Assembly (NCBI RefSeq): GCF_036662795.1 | Contig: NZ_JBAFWZ010000016.1 | Coordinates: 10,775-74,774, forward strand | Direction of reading: 5' to 3' | DNA length: 64,000 bases | Source: Lysinibacillus_B sp036662795 | GTDB taxonomy: Bacteria; Bacillota; Bacilli; Bacillales_A; Planococcaceae | In this document: positions 39,834 through 48,823 of the stretch, one piece after another | Layout of the letters: every line of letters starts with the position of its first letter | Position numbering within the stretch: the first letter of the stretch is position 1 | Notes under the pieces: generated by a model | The model's database searches: none | What the model was told of the DNA's origin: nothing | Seen by the model: only the letters and a program-made list of their open reading frames with translations | Position numbers and translations under genes: made by a program

Positions 39834-39858
39834 ACCGAGCACACTGACTGTACTCGGT
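39834..39858 (-). terminator. Terminator of trxA
   Basis: ACCGAGTACAG pairs with the CTGTGTGCTCGGT side around a short loop; T6 follows on the minus strand. Confidence 0.85.
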
Positions 39859-39869
39859 CCCTGTTAAAA

Positions 39870-40184
39870 TTATTTGTTATCGTTAATGAAATCGATTAAC
39901 GCTTCTTTTGGCATGAAGCCAGCTGTTTTTGCCTTTAGCTCACCATCAACGAATAAAAGTAATGATGGAATAGACATGATTTGATACTCGGCTGCTGTGC
40001 CTTGGTTATTATCAACATCAACTTTTACGATTTTTACGTCGTTTCCGATTGCTGCATCCACCTCTTCAAGAACTGGAGCAATCATTTTACATGGTCCGCA
40101 CCATGCAGCCCAGAAGTCTACAAGAACAACGCCGTTTGCGATTTCTTGTTGGAAGTTTGAATCAGTACCTTGTACAATTGCCAT
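39870..40184 (-). CDS. trxA: Thioredoxin
   Basis: 104 residues with the active site WAAWCGPCKM (C29 and C32) and the cis-Pro in IMSIPSLLLF. It keeps cytosolic proteins reduced. Own promoter and terminator, between uvrC and the etf operon, as in B. subtilis. In this genome a repeat element separates it from etfA. Confidence 0.97.
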   Translation of the reverse strand: MAIVQGTDSNFQQEIANGVVLVDFWAAWCGPCKMIAPVLEEVDAAIGNDVKIVKVDVDNNQGTAAEYQIMSIPSLLLFVDGELKAKTAGFMPKEALIDFINDNK

Positions 40185-40328
40185 AATAAATAGCCTCCTT
40201 AAACTAACATCTGATTGTAGTATAGCATGATAACATTTGGATTGAGTATTATTATGCTCACGGTGTGTTAATTATAAGGAAATGAGGTCTTATTATGAAA
40301 AAATTACATTATAATTGGATTAGTGAAT

Positions 40329-40552
40329 GTTGATTTCCTTTACAATTTAATTTGCTCTTTTGTGAAAGGCGTAGCCGCCAGTTACACTCGCCGCTCTACG
40401 TTACGTGTACTTTGCCAAAAATAATTCTGAGTAAAACATTTTTCTAAATGTTGATCCTCATTAATTATCCATTCGTGACCAACGTCGTGTAGCTGACGCT
40501 TCGCTTTCGCTACACAAAACATCTGTTGTCCTCTGGCACAACGGAAATCAAC
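40329..40552. repeat. MITE-like intergenic element, copy 2 (224 bp)
   Basis: Ends are GTTGATTTCC (40329-40338) and GGAAATCAAC (40543-40552), exact 10-bp inverted repeats. Inside, AGGCGTAGCCGCCAGTTACA and GCCGCTCTACGTTACGTGT are shared with the copies at 32490 and 57383. No gene is present in 40185-40660. Confidence 0.65.
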
Positions 40553-40628
40553 CCCTTAGTTATAGTGAAATGCTTTTGTTAGTATAGCCGTTGACTGTTG
40601 CAAGGCACGAAACTCCTACCCATAAGAA

Positions 40629-40654
40629 AAACCGCCTCTTATTAGAGACGGTTT
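40629..40654 (-). terminator. Terminator of the fadR-etf operon
   Basis: AAACCGTCTC and GAGGCGGTTT (minus strand), followed by TTCTTATG, 7 nt after the etfA stop. Confidence 0.8.
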
Positions 40655-40660
40655 TGAATA

Positions 40661-41638
40661 TTATGCATTTACTTTTAACGCTTTGAATTCTTCGATTAGC
40701 ATTGGAATAACCTCGAATAGGTCGCCAACAATACCGTAATCAGCTACTTTAAAGATGTTTGCTTCTGGATCTTTATTAATCGCTACGATCACTTTAGAGT
40801 TTGACATACCAGCTAAATGTTGAATGGCACCTGAAATACCTGCTGCAATATATAGGTCTGGTGTAACAACTTTACCTGTTTGGCCGATTTGTAGTGAGTA
40901 ATCACAGTATTCTGCATCACATGCACCACGAGAAGCACCTACTGCACCACCTAGTAAATTAGCAAGCTCTTTTAATGGCTCGAAGCCTTCTTCAGACTTC
41001 ACACCACGACCACCAGCTACAACTACTTTCGCTTCAGAAAGGTCTACACCGTCTGTTGACTTACGTACAACCTCTTTAATAATTGTACGTAAATTTGTGA
41101 TATCTACTGAGATTGCAGCAACATCACCTGAACGACCCCCGTCCTTTGCAAGAGGAGCAATATTATTCGGACGAATTGTCACAAATACAATACCATCTTT
41201 AACTTTTACTTTTTCAAACGCCTTACCAGAATAGATTGGACGAATGAAAATTGCCGAGTCACCAGCACCTTCAATTTCTGTTACATCAGAAATTAAGCCT
41301 GATTGTAATTTAGAAGCAATTTTCGGTGATAAATCTTTTCCTAAAGCTGTATGACCGAATACGATTCCTTCTGGGTTTTCACTCTCAACAACAGCCATAA
41401 ATGCTTGACTAAAGCCATCAGATGTATAGGATTTTAAATGTGGATGCTCCACTGTTACAACGCGGTCTGCACCGTATCCGATTAATTCGCTTGCCACACC
41501 TGCAATACCGTCACCAATTAATACACCTACTACCTCGCCACCATCAGCAATTAGTTTACCAGCAGCGATTGCTTCAAATGAAACGTTACGTAGGCTTCCT
41601 TCACGAACTTCAGCTAATACTAACACTTTTTTTGACAT
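40661..41638 (-). CDS. etfA: Electron transfer flavoprotein alpha subunit
   Basis: 325 residues. C-terminal FAD domain with VVAGGRGVKSEEGFEPLKE, GASRGACDAEYCDYSLQIGQ, GISGAIQHLAGM and KDPEANIFKVADYGIVGD. It accepts electrons from acyl-CoA dehydrogenases and passes them to the quinone pool. End of the fadR-fadB-etfB-etfA operon. Confidence 0.97.
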   Translation of the reverse strand: MSKKVLVLAEVREGSLRNVSFEAIAAGKLIADGGEVVGVLIGDGIAGVASELIGYGADRVVTVEHPHLKSYTSDGFSQAFMAVVESENPEGIVFGHTALGKDLSPKIASKLQSGLISDVTEIEGAGDSAIFIRPIYSGKAFEKVKVKDGIVFVTIRPNNIAPLAKDGGRSGDVAAISVDITNLRTIIKEVVRKSTDGVDLSEAKVVVAGGRGVKSEEGFEPLKELANLLGGAVGASRGACDAEYCDYSLQIGQTGKVVTPDLYIAAGISGAIQHLAGMSNSKVIVAINKDPEANIFKVADYGIVGDLFEVIPMLIEEFKALKVNA

Positions 41639-41670
41639 AGATTAACCCTCCATTACCGTCTTCGTTTGTT

Positions 41671-42444
41671 TTAGATTACTTTTGCTTCTGAGTGAAGTAG
41701 GTTGACTAACTCTTTTACTTGGTCAGCTAACTCACCTTCTAATACACGACCAGCTGCTTTTTGTGGTGGTAAGTAGATTTCAACTGTTTCTACCTTTACC
41801 TCAACATCGTCCTCGTCGATATCTAAATCATCAAGCTCTAGCTCTTCTAACGGCTTTTTCTTCGCCTTCATAATTCCTGGTAAAGAAGGGTAGCGTGGTT
41901 CGTTTAACCCTTGCTGAGCCGTTACTAGAAGCGGTAATGAAGTTTCAAGCACTTCTGAATCCCCTTCAATATCACGAACGATCTTCACTGTTTCTCCATC
42001 GATTTCAAGAGAAGTAATAGTCGTTACGTAGTTAATGCCTAGTAGGTCTGCTAATCGTGGACCAACTTGACCCGATCCACCATCGATTGCAACGTTACCA
42101 GCTAGGATTAAATCTGCTTCTTTATCCTTTAAATATTGGGCTAAAATAAATGATGCCGAATATTGGTCTAGTTCATCTAAATCATCTTCTGTATTAATTA
42201 ATACTGCTTCATCTGCCCCCATAGCTAATGCTGTACGCAATTGCTTTTCAGCATCCTCGCCGCCGATTGTAACTACTGTTACTTTACCGCCATGCGCATC
42301 ACGTTTTTGAATCGCTTCTTCAATTGCATATTCATCATAAGGGTTGATGATGAATTCAGCACCATCTTCTTGAATTTTTCCATTTGATACAACAATCTTC
42401 TCTTCTGTGTCAAACGTACGCTTTACTAATACAAAAATATTCAT
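41671..42444 (-). CDS. etfB: Electron transfer flavoprotein beta subunit
   Basis: 257 residues. NPYDEYAIEEAIQ, LAGNVAIDGGSGQVGPRLAD and TAQQGLNEPRYPSLPGIMKAKKKP are the ETF beta signatures for AMP binding and dehydrogenase recognition. It forms the heterodimer with EtfA. The start lies 24 bp after fadB. Confidence 0.97.
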   Translation of the reverse strand: MNIFVLVKRTFDTEEKIVVSNGKIQEDGAEFIINPYDEYAIEEAIQKRDAHGGKVTVVTIGGEDAEKQLRTALAMGADEAVLINTEDDLDELDQYSASFILAQYLKDKEADLILAGNVAIDGGSGQVGPRLADLLGINYVTTITSLEIDGETVKIVRDIEGDSEVLETSLPLLVTAQQGLNEPRYPSLPGIMKAKKKPLEELELDDLDIDEDDVEVKVETVEIYLPPQKAAGRVLEGELADQVKELVNLLHSEAKVI

Positions 42445-42468
42445 TTTACTGACCTCCTGAAAGCTGAT

Positions 42469-43242
42469 TTATTTACCTTTAAAGACTGGCTCACGTTTTT
42501 CGATAAATGCTCTAATACCTTCTTTTGCATCCTCTGATACGAATACAGATCCGAAGCTTTCCGCCTCTGCCGCCACACCTTCATAGAAGGATGCTGGCTT
42601 AGAATATTGCAGCATATGTATGGCTGCTTTTAATGCAACTGGACTTTTCTTTGCCATTTTTTTTGCGATTTCTAATGTTTTAGGTAGGAGCTCTTCATCG
42701 TTATAGGCACGATTCGCTAAGCCCCATTGCACGGCTTCCTTACCTGATATAGGATCGCTAGTAAACATCATTTCTGCTGCTTTTGCAACCCCTACATAAC
42801 GTGGTAAACGTTGTGTACCTGCAAAGCCAGGAATAAGACCTAGCTGAAGCTCTGGTAAACCAAGCTTAGCATTTTCAGTTACAAAGCGCATATGACAGCT
42901 CATTGCAAGCTCTAATCCTCCACCGAGTGCAGCACCATGAATAGCTGCAAGTACAGGTTTTGAGAACGTTTCCAAACGTTCAAATACGTCCTGCCCATTT
43001 TTAGCTAATCTAGCAAACTCTTCACCTGTAGAAACTTCAGTAAACTCTTTAATATCCGCTCCTGCTGAGAAGAATCGACCTTCACCGTGAAGGACTATTA
43101 CACGAACAGCTTCATCATGCTCTACGGCATCTAATAGTGCACTTACTTCTGCAATCATCCCTCGTGATAAGGCATTTGCTGGTGGGCGCTGAATTGTAAC
43201 TACAGCTACACCTTCTTCAACTTTCCAACTAAGAAACTCCAT
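42469..43242 (-). CDS. fadB: Enoyl-CoA hydratase (FadB/YsiB-like)
   Basis: 257 residues of crotonase fold: FSAGADIKEF forms the oxyanion hole region, IHGAALGGGLELAMSCH and LPELQLGLIPGFAGTQRLPR hold the catalytic Glu residues. It hydrates 2-enoyl-CoA in beta-oxidation. Same operon position as B. subtilis fadB (ysiB). Confidence 0.94.
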   Translation of the reverse strand: MEFLSWKVEEGVAVVTIQRPPANALSRGMIAEVSALLDAVEHDEAVRVIVLHGEGRFFSAGADIKEFTEVSTGEEFARLAKNGQDVFERLETFSKPVLAAIHGAALGGGLELAMSCHMRFVTENAKLGLPELQLGLIPGFAGTQRLPRYVGVAKAAEMMFTSDPISGKEAVQWGLANRAYNDEELLPKTLEIAKKMAKKSPVALKAAIHMLQYSKPASFYEGVAAEAESFGSVFVSEDAKEGIRAFIEKREPVFKGK

Positions 43243-43257
43243 TCTCCCACTCTCCCC

Positions 43258-43839
43258 TTAAGCTTTTAACCCATTTAGCAGTTGCTGTTGCACTTTCGGT
43301 GTTAACTCGACTAAATCATAACGATATTCATTCATTACCCAAGAAGTCGTAATTTCATCGACTGTACCGAATACCATTTGACGGGCAAGTCGAACATCCA
43401 TTGTTGGGTTAAATTCACCTGAAAGCATTCCCTCAATTAGAATTTCATCTAACAGCTTCAAATATTCTTTTAGAATAGCGTTAATTTTCAATCTAATTTC
43501 CTTATTTGATTGCCTAAGTTCTAATTGGGTAACGGTCGCTAAATGTCGATCTTTAGATAATACTTGAAAATGGTTTTCGATCATCTGACAAAGTTTTTCA
43601 GATGAGCTATTTCCATTTTTTATTATTTCCTGTAAATTGTCCACAAAAACGGCCATTTTTTCTTGAAAAACTGAAATTAATATATCTTCCTTGTTTTTAA
43701 AGTATAAATAGATTGTTCCGTCAGCGACACCAGCCTGCTTTGCGATTTTCGATACTTGTGCCTGATGATACCCATTTTCAGCTATTGCAACGACAGCAGC
43801 ATCGATAATCTGTTTATATTTGGGTTTATTTCGTTTCAC
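43258..43839 (-). CDS. fadR: Fatty-acid regulator FadR (TetR family)
   Basis: 193 residues. TetR HTH: KYKQIIDAAVVAIAENGYHQ, VSKIAKQAGVADGTIYLYFK. The start is GTG 43839 with GGTGGTGAAC upstream; an earlier ATG would lie inside the operator. Same size as B. subtilis FadR (194), which binds long-chain acyl-CoA and then leaves its operator. An excellent FadR box lies in its own promoter. Confidence 0.95.
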   Translation of the reverse strand: MKRNKPKYKQIIDAAVVAIAENGYHQAQVSKIAKQAGVADGTIYLYFKNKEDILISVFQEKMAVFVDNLQEIIKNGNSSSEKLCQMIENHFQVLSKDRHLATVTQLELRQSNKEIRLKINAILKEYLKLLDEILIEGMLSGEFNPTMDVRLARQMVFGTVDEITTSWVMNEYRYDLVELTPKVQQQLLNGLKA

Positions 43840-43868
43840 GTTGTTCACCACCAAAAAAATATAAAAAC

Positions 43869-43888
43869 ATGAATGACTATTCATTCAT
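43869..43888. promoter_or_regulatory. FadR box in the fadR operon promoter
   Basis: ATGAATGACTATTCATTCAT, a perfect palindrome around CTAT, matches the known B. subtilis FadR consensus TGAATGA-N4-TCATTCA. It indicates autoregulation of the fadR-fadB-etfB-etfA operon. Confidence 0.88.
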
Positions 43889-43939
43889 GTTTTTATATTA
43901 TATTTTGTTCACGTTTCTGTCAATAGATTACTTAGGTTA

Positions 43940-45634
43940 TTACGCTTCTTTCTCACTATTAGACATTTTCGCTTTTTCTTCATCGATTAGTGTACGGCGC
44001 AAAATTTTTCCTACAGCTGTTTTTGGCAGCTCATCTCGGAATTCATAAAACCTCGGTACTTTATAAGAGGCTAAACTTTGACGACAATAAGCATTTAATT
44101 CACTTTCTGTTGCTGTATGTCCTTCTTTTAATACAATATATGCTTTAACTGTTTCACCACGATAAGGATCTGGAATCCCCGCAACAACACATTCCTGAAT
44201 TGCATCATGCTCGTATAATACTTCTTCTACTTCACGAGGATAGATATTAAAGCCTCCTGCAATAATCATATCTTTTTTACGATCCACTACATAAAAGTAA
44301 CCATTTTCGTCCATATAGCCTAAATCCCCTGTTAGGAACCAGCCATCAAAAAATGTCATAGCTGTGTCTTCTGGTCGATTCCAGTAGCCCTTCATCACTT
44401 GCGGCCCCTTAATCGCGATTTCACCTATTTCTCCTATAGCAAGAGGTTCAGATTCACCTGAACGTAAAATCACTGCATCCGTATTTGGCCAAGGTACACC
44501 GATCGAGCCTATTATGCGTTCATCCCAAATAAAGTTTGAATGAGTGACTGGTGAAGTTTCTGTTAAGCCGTAGCCTTCAACAAGTTTTCCACCTGTAATT
44601 TCTTCAAATTTTTCCTGTACCTCAACTGGTAGTGGAGCAGATCCACTTAAGCATGCTTTAATAGAGGATAGATCGTATTTTGCGAGGTCTGGATGATTTA
44701 ATAAACCAATGTACATTGTTGGTGCGCCAGGAAACAACGTAGGCTTTTGTTTATCAATCGCTTTTAGAGCCTGCTCTACATCAAATTTTGGCAGCAGAAT
44801 CATGCGCCCTCTTTTCATAATAGATAAAACAAGAACGGTTGTCATCCCGTATACATGGAAAAATGGTAACATACCAAGAATCGACTCTTTACCATCTTCA
44901 CATTTGTACATCCAAGCATCACACATCATGGAGTTTGCAATTAAATTTTTATGCGTTAGCATAACACCTTTCGGGAAGCCTGTTGTACCACCTGTATATT
45001 GTAATAGGGCAATATCCTCTTCAAAATCAAACGGTACATCTATCTCCTTCAATGGCGCTGAACGGATGATTTCTGTGAACAAATGATTTATCCCACTATG
45101 CTCTACTTTTACACTAAAGCCATATTGCTTCTTTTGAATAAATGGATAAACTAAGTTTTTTGGGAACGGTAAATAATCTTTAATACCAGTAACAATGACG
45201 TTTTCAATTTTCGTTTCATTTAGCACTTTCATGACACGTGGATATAAAATATCCATTACTAGTATAACTTTGGCGCCAGAATCAGCCATTTGATATTGTA
45301 GCTCTCGTTCGGTGTAAAGTGGATTTGTTTGAACAACGATTCCTCCAGCATATAAAGTACCATAGTAGGCAATTACAGATTGAGGACAGTTTGGTAGCAT
45401 AATAGCTACACGGTCTCCCTTCTCTATACCTAACTTACGCAAATAATTGGCAAATTTTAATGAGGAATCGTACAGTTCTTTGTACGTCATATCTTTGCCC
45501 ATAAAATGAATTGCTACTTTATTTGGGTCTGATTTAAATGCATCTGTTAAAAATTGCTGCACTGGAATACTTGGAAACTCCAATGTATGAGGAATCTCCT
45601 CTGGATACTTTTGCAACCAAACTTTTTCTGTCAT
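43940..45634 (-). CDS. lcfA: Long-chain acyl-CoA synthetase
   Basis: 564 residues. AMP-binding motifs LLQYTGGTTGFPKGVMLTH, GYGLTETSPVTH and GWFLTGDLGYMDENGYF plus the C-terminal catalytic lysine in PKTAVGKILRR. It activates long-chain fatty acids with ATP and CoA for beta-oxidation. A FadR box lies upstream. Order lcfA, fadR, fadB, etfB, etfA is the same as in B. subtilis. Confidence 0.96.
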   Translation of the reverse strand: MTEKVWLQKYPEEIPHTLEFPSIPVQQFLTDAFKSDPNKVAIHFMGKDMTYKELYDSSLKFANYLRKLGIEKGDRVAIMLPNCPQSVIAYYGTLYAGGIVVQTNPLYTERELQYQMADSGAKVILVMDILYPRVMKVLNETKIENVIVTGIKDYLPFPKNLVYPFIQKKQYGFSVKVEHSGINHLFTEIIRSAPLKEIDVPFDFEEDIALLQYTGGTTGFPKGVMLTHKNLIANSMMCDAWMYKCEDGKESILGMLPFFHVYGMTTVLVLSIMKRGRMILLPKFDVEQALKAIDKQKPTLFPGAPTMYIGLLNHPDLAKYDLSSIKACLSGSAPLPVEVQEKFEEITGGKLVEGYGLTETSPVTHSNFIWDERIIGSIGVPWPNTDAVILRSGESEPLAIGEIGEIAIKGPQVMKGYWNRPEDTAMTFFDGWFLTGDLGYMDENGYFYVVDRKKDMIIAGGFNIYPREVEEVLYEHDAIQECVVAGIPDPYRGETVKAYIVLKEGHTATESELNAYCRQSLASYKVPRFYEFRDELPKTAVGKILRRTLIDEEKAKMSNSEKEA

Positions 45635-45778
45635 TATTCTCGCCCCTCCACTTCAAACTTTTAAATATTCTAATTATTTAATAATTATAATAGAAAAAGA
45701 AATCAGTTTCAAACATTTTTTACAATTTATTTCTATTTTCGCTCGAATATGACCGTTTTTTCTTCAATTCATTATAAA

Positions 45779-45798
45779 ATGAATAACTATTCATTATA
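45779..45798. promoter_or_regulatory. FadR box upstream of lcfA
   Basis: ATGAATAACTATTCATTATA keeps the arms and CTAT centre of the fadR operator with three changes, about 145 bp before the lcfA start. It should bring lcfA under FadR control. Confidence 0.75.
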
Positions 45799-45854
45799 GA
45801 GTCATTTATAGATATCTAAATTTATTGCAGCAATTTATTATTTTAATGTAACAA

Positions 45855-45890
45855 AAAAACTAGCAGATGATTTTTCACCTACTAGTTTTT
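45855..45890. terminator. Bidirectional hairpin downstream of the yshE operon
   Basis: AAAAACTAG and CTAGTTTTT arms with A and T runs on both sides. It ends the 30-residue gene transcript on the minus strand. Confidence 0.8.
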
Positions 45891-45903
45891 TATTATGCTA
45901 TCT

Positions 45904-45996
45904 TTAAAAAAATATACGTCCTGTCATCAAGTAATATACACCGATCACAAAAAAAAGAATACAAACGACAATTAATATTTTCGATAACTTTTCCAT
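45904..45996 (-). CDS. Single-pass membrane peptide, 30 residues
   Basis: MEKLSKILIVVCILFFVIGV followed by YYLMTGRIFF. One transmembrane helix covers most of it. The start ATG 45996 has AGGAGAGATAAA upstream and lies 10 nt after the yshE stop, so it is in the same operon and ends before a clear terminator. Function is unknown. Confidence 0.6.
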   Translation of the reverse strand: MEKLSKILIVVCILFFVIGVYYLMTGRIFF

Positions 45997-46006
45997 TTTA
46001 TCTCTC

Positions 46007-46420
46007 CTACGAAATACTTGCCCCGATAACGAAGGATAATCCTACTGAAATCGTAAACGAAATTAATCCTACTGAACGATTATCCATTTCAATTTCTTCA
46101 TCCACCTTAAATCGTGGAGTTAAAAATTCAAATAGTATATATGCAAAAATAAGTAAGACAAATCCAAAAGATCCCCACGCAAGCATTTCAGTTAGTGATG
46201 TATGCTGTTCAATAGAATAGCGGAAAATATTGCATACCCCCAATATTTTTCCGCCAGTTGCTAAAGCGACCGATACATTCCCATTTTTAATTTCTTCCCA
46301 ATTCTTATATTTCGTAACAATTTCAAATACTACCATCGAAACGATTAAACATAGAATGACGACACTGAAATATCCTGCTGTTTCAACTAGAGGGTGTTGC
46401 CAAAATGTTGAACCTAGCAT
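46007..46420 (-). CDS. yshE: YshE-like DUF350 membrane protein
   Basis: 137 residues with four membrane helices in two DUF350-like repeats: ETAGYFSVVILCLIVSMVVF and later FGFVLLIFAYILFEFL. It follows mutS2 by 15 bp, as in B. subtilis. Function unknown. Confidence 0.88.
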   Translation of the reverse strand: MLGSTFWQHPLVETAGYFSVVILCLIVSMVVFEIVTKYKNWEEIKNGNVSVALATGGKILGVCNIFRYSIEQHTSLTEMLAWGSFGFVLLIFAYILFEFLTPRFKVDEEIEMDNRSVGLISFTISVGLSFVIGASIS

Positions 46421-46434
46421 CGTTTTCTCCCCTT

Positions 46435-48801
46435 TTATTTCAATTCTACTACAGTGACACCAAATCCACCTTCACCGGCTTCCCCGTAACGGAAGGATTT
46501 TACTCGCTTATGGCCTTTTAAAAATGATTGAATTCCTTGGCGTAGTGCACCAGTACCCTTACCATGAATAATTGAAACACGAGGATAATTTGCTAATAAT
46601 GCATCATCTAAATACTTTTCTGTACGAAGAAGAGCATCCTCATAGCGCTCACCACGTAAATCGAGCTCCAGCTTCACATGGCTGTTACGATTTTTAACAT
46701 TCGCCATCGTTCGTGTAACAGGCTCTTTTTCTGGCTTGATATATTGCAGATCGGACTCTTCAAGCTTCATTTTTAGTATCCCGATTCCAACAACCCATTC
46801 ATGCGCACTCACTTTTTCAAGAATTGTTCCTTTTTGTCCATAGCTTAATACCTTTACTTCATCGCCCACCTTTAAATTTTGGGCACGTTCACGCTGGGCA
46901 ACTGCCTTTTGCAGTACTTTATTTTCTTTCGGTGCGGCTTCATCCAAACGCTTTTTCGCATCAATTAGCTCATGCTCCTTAACCGCCTGGCTTGCATTTT
47001 TACGCATTTCACGAAGCTCCGCAATAATTTTTTCTGACTCTCGCTTTGCTTCGTCAACAATTTTGCGCGCTTTGTCCTTTGCTTTTTTCTCTAACTGCTC
47101 TTTTTTGTCCTCATACGCTCGTAAACGCTCTTCAAGCCCAGCACGTAACGCTTGTGCCTCTTGAAGTAGAGCATGTGCCTCGTCTGCCTCTTTTTCAGAT
47201 CGTAAACGACTTTCCTCAAGTGACGCAATCATGGATTCTACCTCATGACGGTCTGTTCCTGTAAAGGATTTCGCTTGATCAATAATACTTGAGGAGAGTC
47301 CTAAACGCTTTGAAATTTCAAATGCATTAGAGCGTCCAGGTACACCAATTAGTAAACGATACGTTGGACTTAATGTCTCGACATCAAATTCTACACTTGC
47401 ATTCACAACACTCGGGCGATTGTAGCCATAAGCCTTGAGCTCAGGATAATGTGTTGTTGCCATCACACGTGCACCACGACCAACAACTTCATCTAATATT
47501 GAGATGGCAAGAGCTGCTCCTTCCTGAGGATCTGTTCCAGCGCCAAGCTCATCAAATAGCACAAGTGACCCCTCATCAAATTTTGCTAATATATCAACAA
47601 TATTCACCATATGTGAGGAGAAGGTAGATAACGATTGCTCGATCGACTGCTCATCCCCAATATCAGCAAAAATTTGCTGGAAGACGGCCAGCTCAGAGCC
47701 ATCAAGCGCAGGTACTGGCAAACCAGCCTGTGCCATTAAAGTACATAGGCCAACCGTTTTTAATGTGACCGTTTTACCACCTGTATTTGGTCCGGTAATC
47801 ACAATCGCTGTAATTTCACGTCCAAATTCAATCGTGTTCGGAACAGCTTCTTCTATTGATAACAGTGGATGGCGGGCTCGAACTAGTCGTGTATAGCCCT
47901 CGTTGTTCATTTTTGGCATTGTACATTTATTGGCTTGTCCATATTTTGCTTTTGCTAAAATAACATCGATTTCGCCTAATAAGCCAACAAGAACAAATAA
48001 ATCATGTGCTACCTCTTGCACTTTCACAGAAAGCTCGAGAAGAATTCGTTCTATTTCAGCCTGTTCCTTTACCTTTAACCGTTGGACTTCATTATTTGCC
48101 TGCACAACAGCATCTGGTTCAATAAATAGCGTTTGACCTGATGACGATTGGTCGTGAACAATGCCACCATAATGGCCGCGATACTCTTGTTTAACCGGAA
48201 TAACAAACCGATCGTTACGAATCGTAATAATGGCATCCGAGAGCATTTTCGCGGCATTCGAGCCACGTATTAGGCTTTCTAGCTTTTGGCGAACTTTCGC
48301 CTCCTCTGCACGTAGCGATTGGCGAATCGACCGAAGTGCTGTACTTGCTGAATCAAGCACTCCTCCGTTCTCATCGATGCAATCGTTAATTTCATGCTGC
48401 AGCGGGGTTAAGACAGGCAATTGCTCCTTGCGATCGATAAAATGAGGAATTTCGATTGCTTCCTCCGCCTCTATATCCTCAATAAAATTGCGTAGAATAC
48501 GGCTAGCTCGGATCGTACTCGATATTTCCATTAATTCCATAGGCGACAGCATACCGCCAATTTGTGCACGTTTCGCATGAGGGCGAATATCAAAGATCCC
48601 ACCCATTGGTACATTGCCTTTCACTCGTAAAATAGATAGCCCCTCATCCATTTCCTCGAGTAAATCAATTACAGTATTTAACTCTGTTTCAGGAACAAGC
48701 TCCTCAATTGCTATTTTCCCAATAGAAGACGTACAAAAGCCTGCTACCTGCAGACGAACCTTATCAAATTCTAGTGTTTTCAATGCTCGTTTTTCGATCA
48801 T
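46435..48801 (-). CDS. mutS2: MutS2 endonuclease/ribosome rescue protein
   Basis: 788 residues. ATPase with Walker A TGPNTGGKTVTL, LSTFSSHM and Walker B LVLFDELGAGTDPQEG; KOW-like segment (LKVGDEVKVLSYGQKG) and C-terminal Smr domain (ELDLRGERYEDAL, IIHGKGTGALRQGI). MutS2 limits homologous recombination and, in B. subtilis, splits collided ribosomes. ATG 48801 has GGAGGTGTATTCT upstream. Confidence 0.96.
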   Translation of the reverse strand: MIEKRALKTLEFDKVRLQVAGFCTSSIGKIAIEELVPETELNTVIDLLEEMDEGLSILRVKGNVPMGGIFDIRPHAKRAQIGGMLSPMELMEISSTIRASRILRNFIEDIEAEEAIEIPHFIDRKEQLPVLTPLQHEINDCIDENGGVLDSASTALRSIRQSLRAEEAKVRQKLESLIRGSNAAKMLSDAIITIRNDRFVIPVKQEYRGHYGGIVHDQSSSGQTLFIEPDAVVQANNEVQRLKVKEQAEIERILLELSVKVQEVAHDLFVLVGLLGEIDVILAKAKYGQANKCTMPKMNNEGYTRLVRARHPLLSIEEAVPNTIEFGREITAIVITGPNTGGKTVTLKTVGLCTLMAQAGLPVPALDGSELAVFQQIFADIGDEQSIEQSLSTFSSHMVNIVDILAKFDEGSLVLFDELGAGTDPQEGAALAISILDEVVGRGARVMATTHYPELKAYGYNRPSVVNASVEFDVETLSPTYRLLIGVPGRSNAFEISKRLGLSSSIIDQAKSFTGTDRHEVESMIASLEESRLRSEKEADEAHALLQEAQALRAGLEERLRAYEDKKEQLEKKAKDKARKIVDEAKRESEKIIAELREMRKNASQAVKEHELIDAKKRLDEAAPKENKVLQKAVAQRERAQNLKVGDEVKVLSYGQKGTILEKVSAHEWVVGIGILKMKLEESDLQYIKPEKEPVTRTMANVKNRNSHVKLELDLRGERYEDALLRTEKYLDDALLANYPRVSIIHGKGTGALRQGIQSFLKGHKRVKSFRYGEAGEGGFGVTVVELK

Positions 48802-48823
48802 AGAATACACCTCCAAAAATCAA

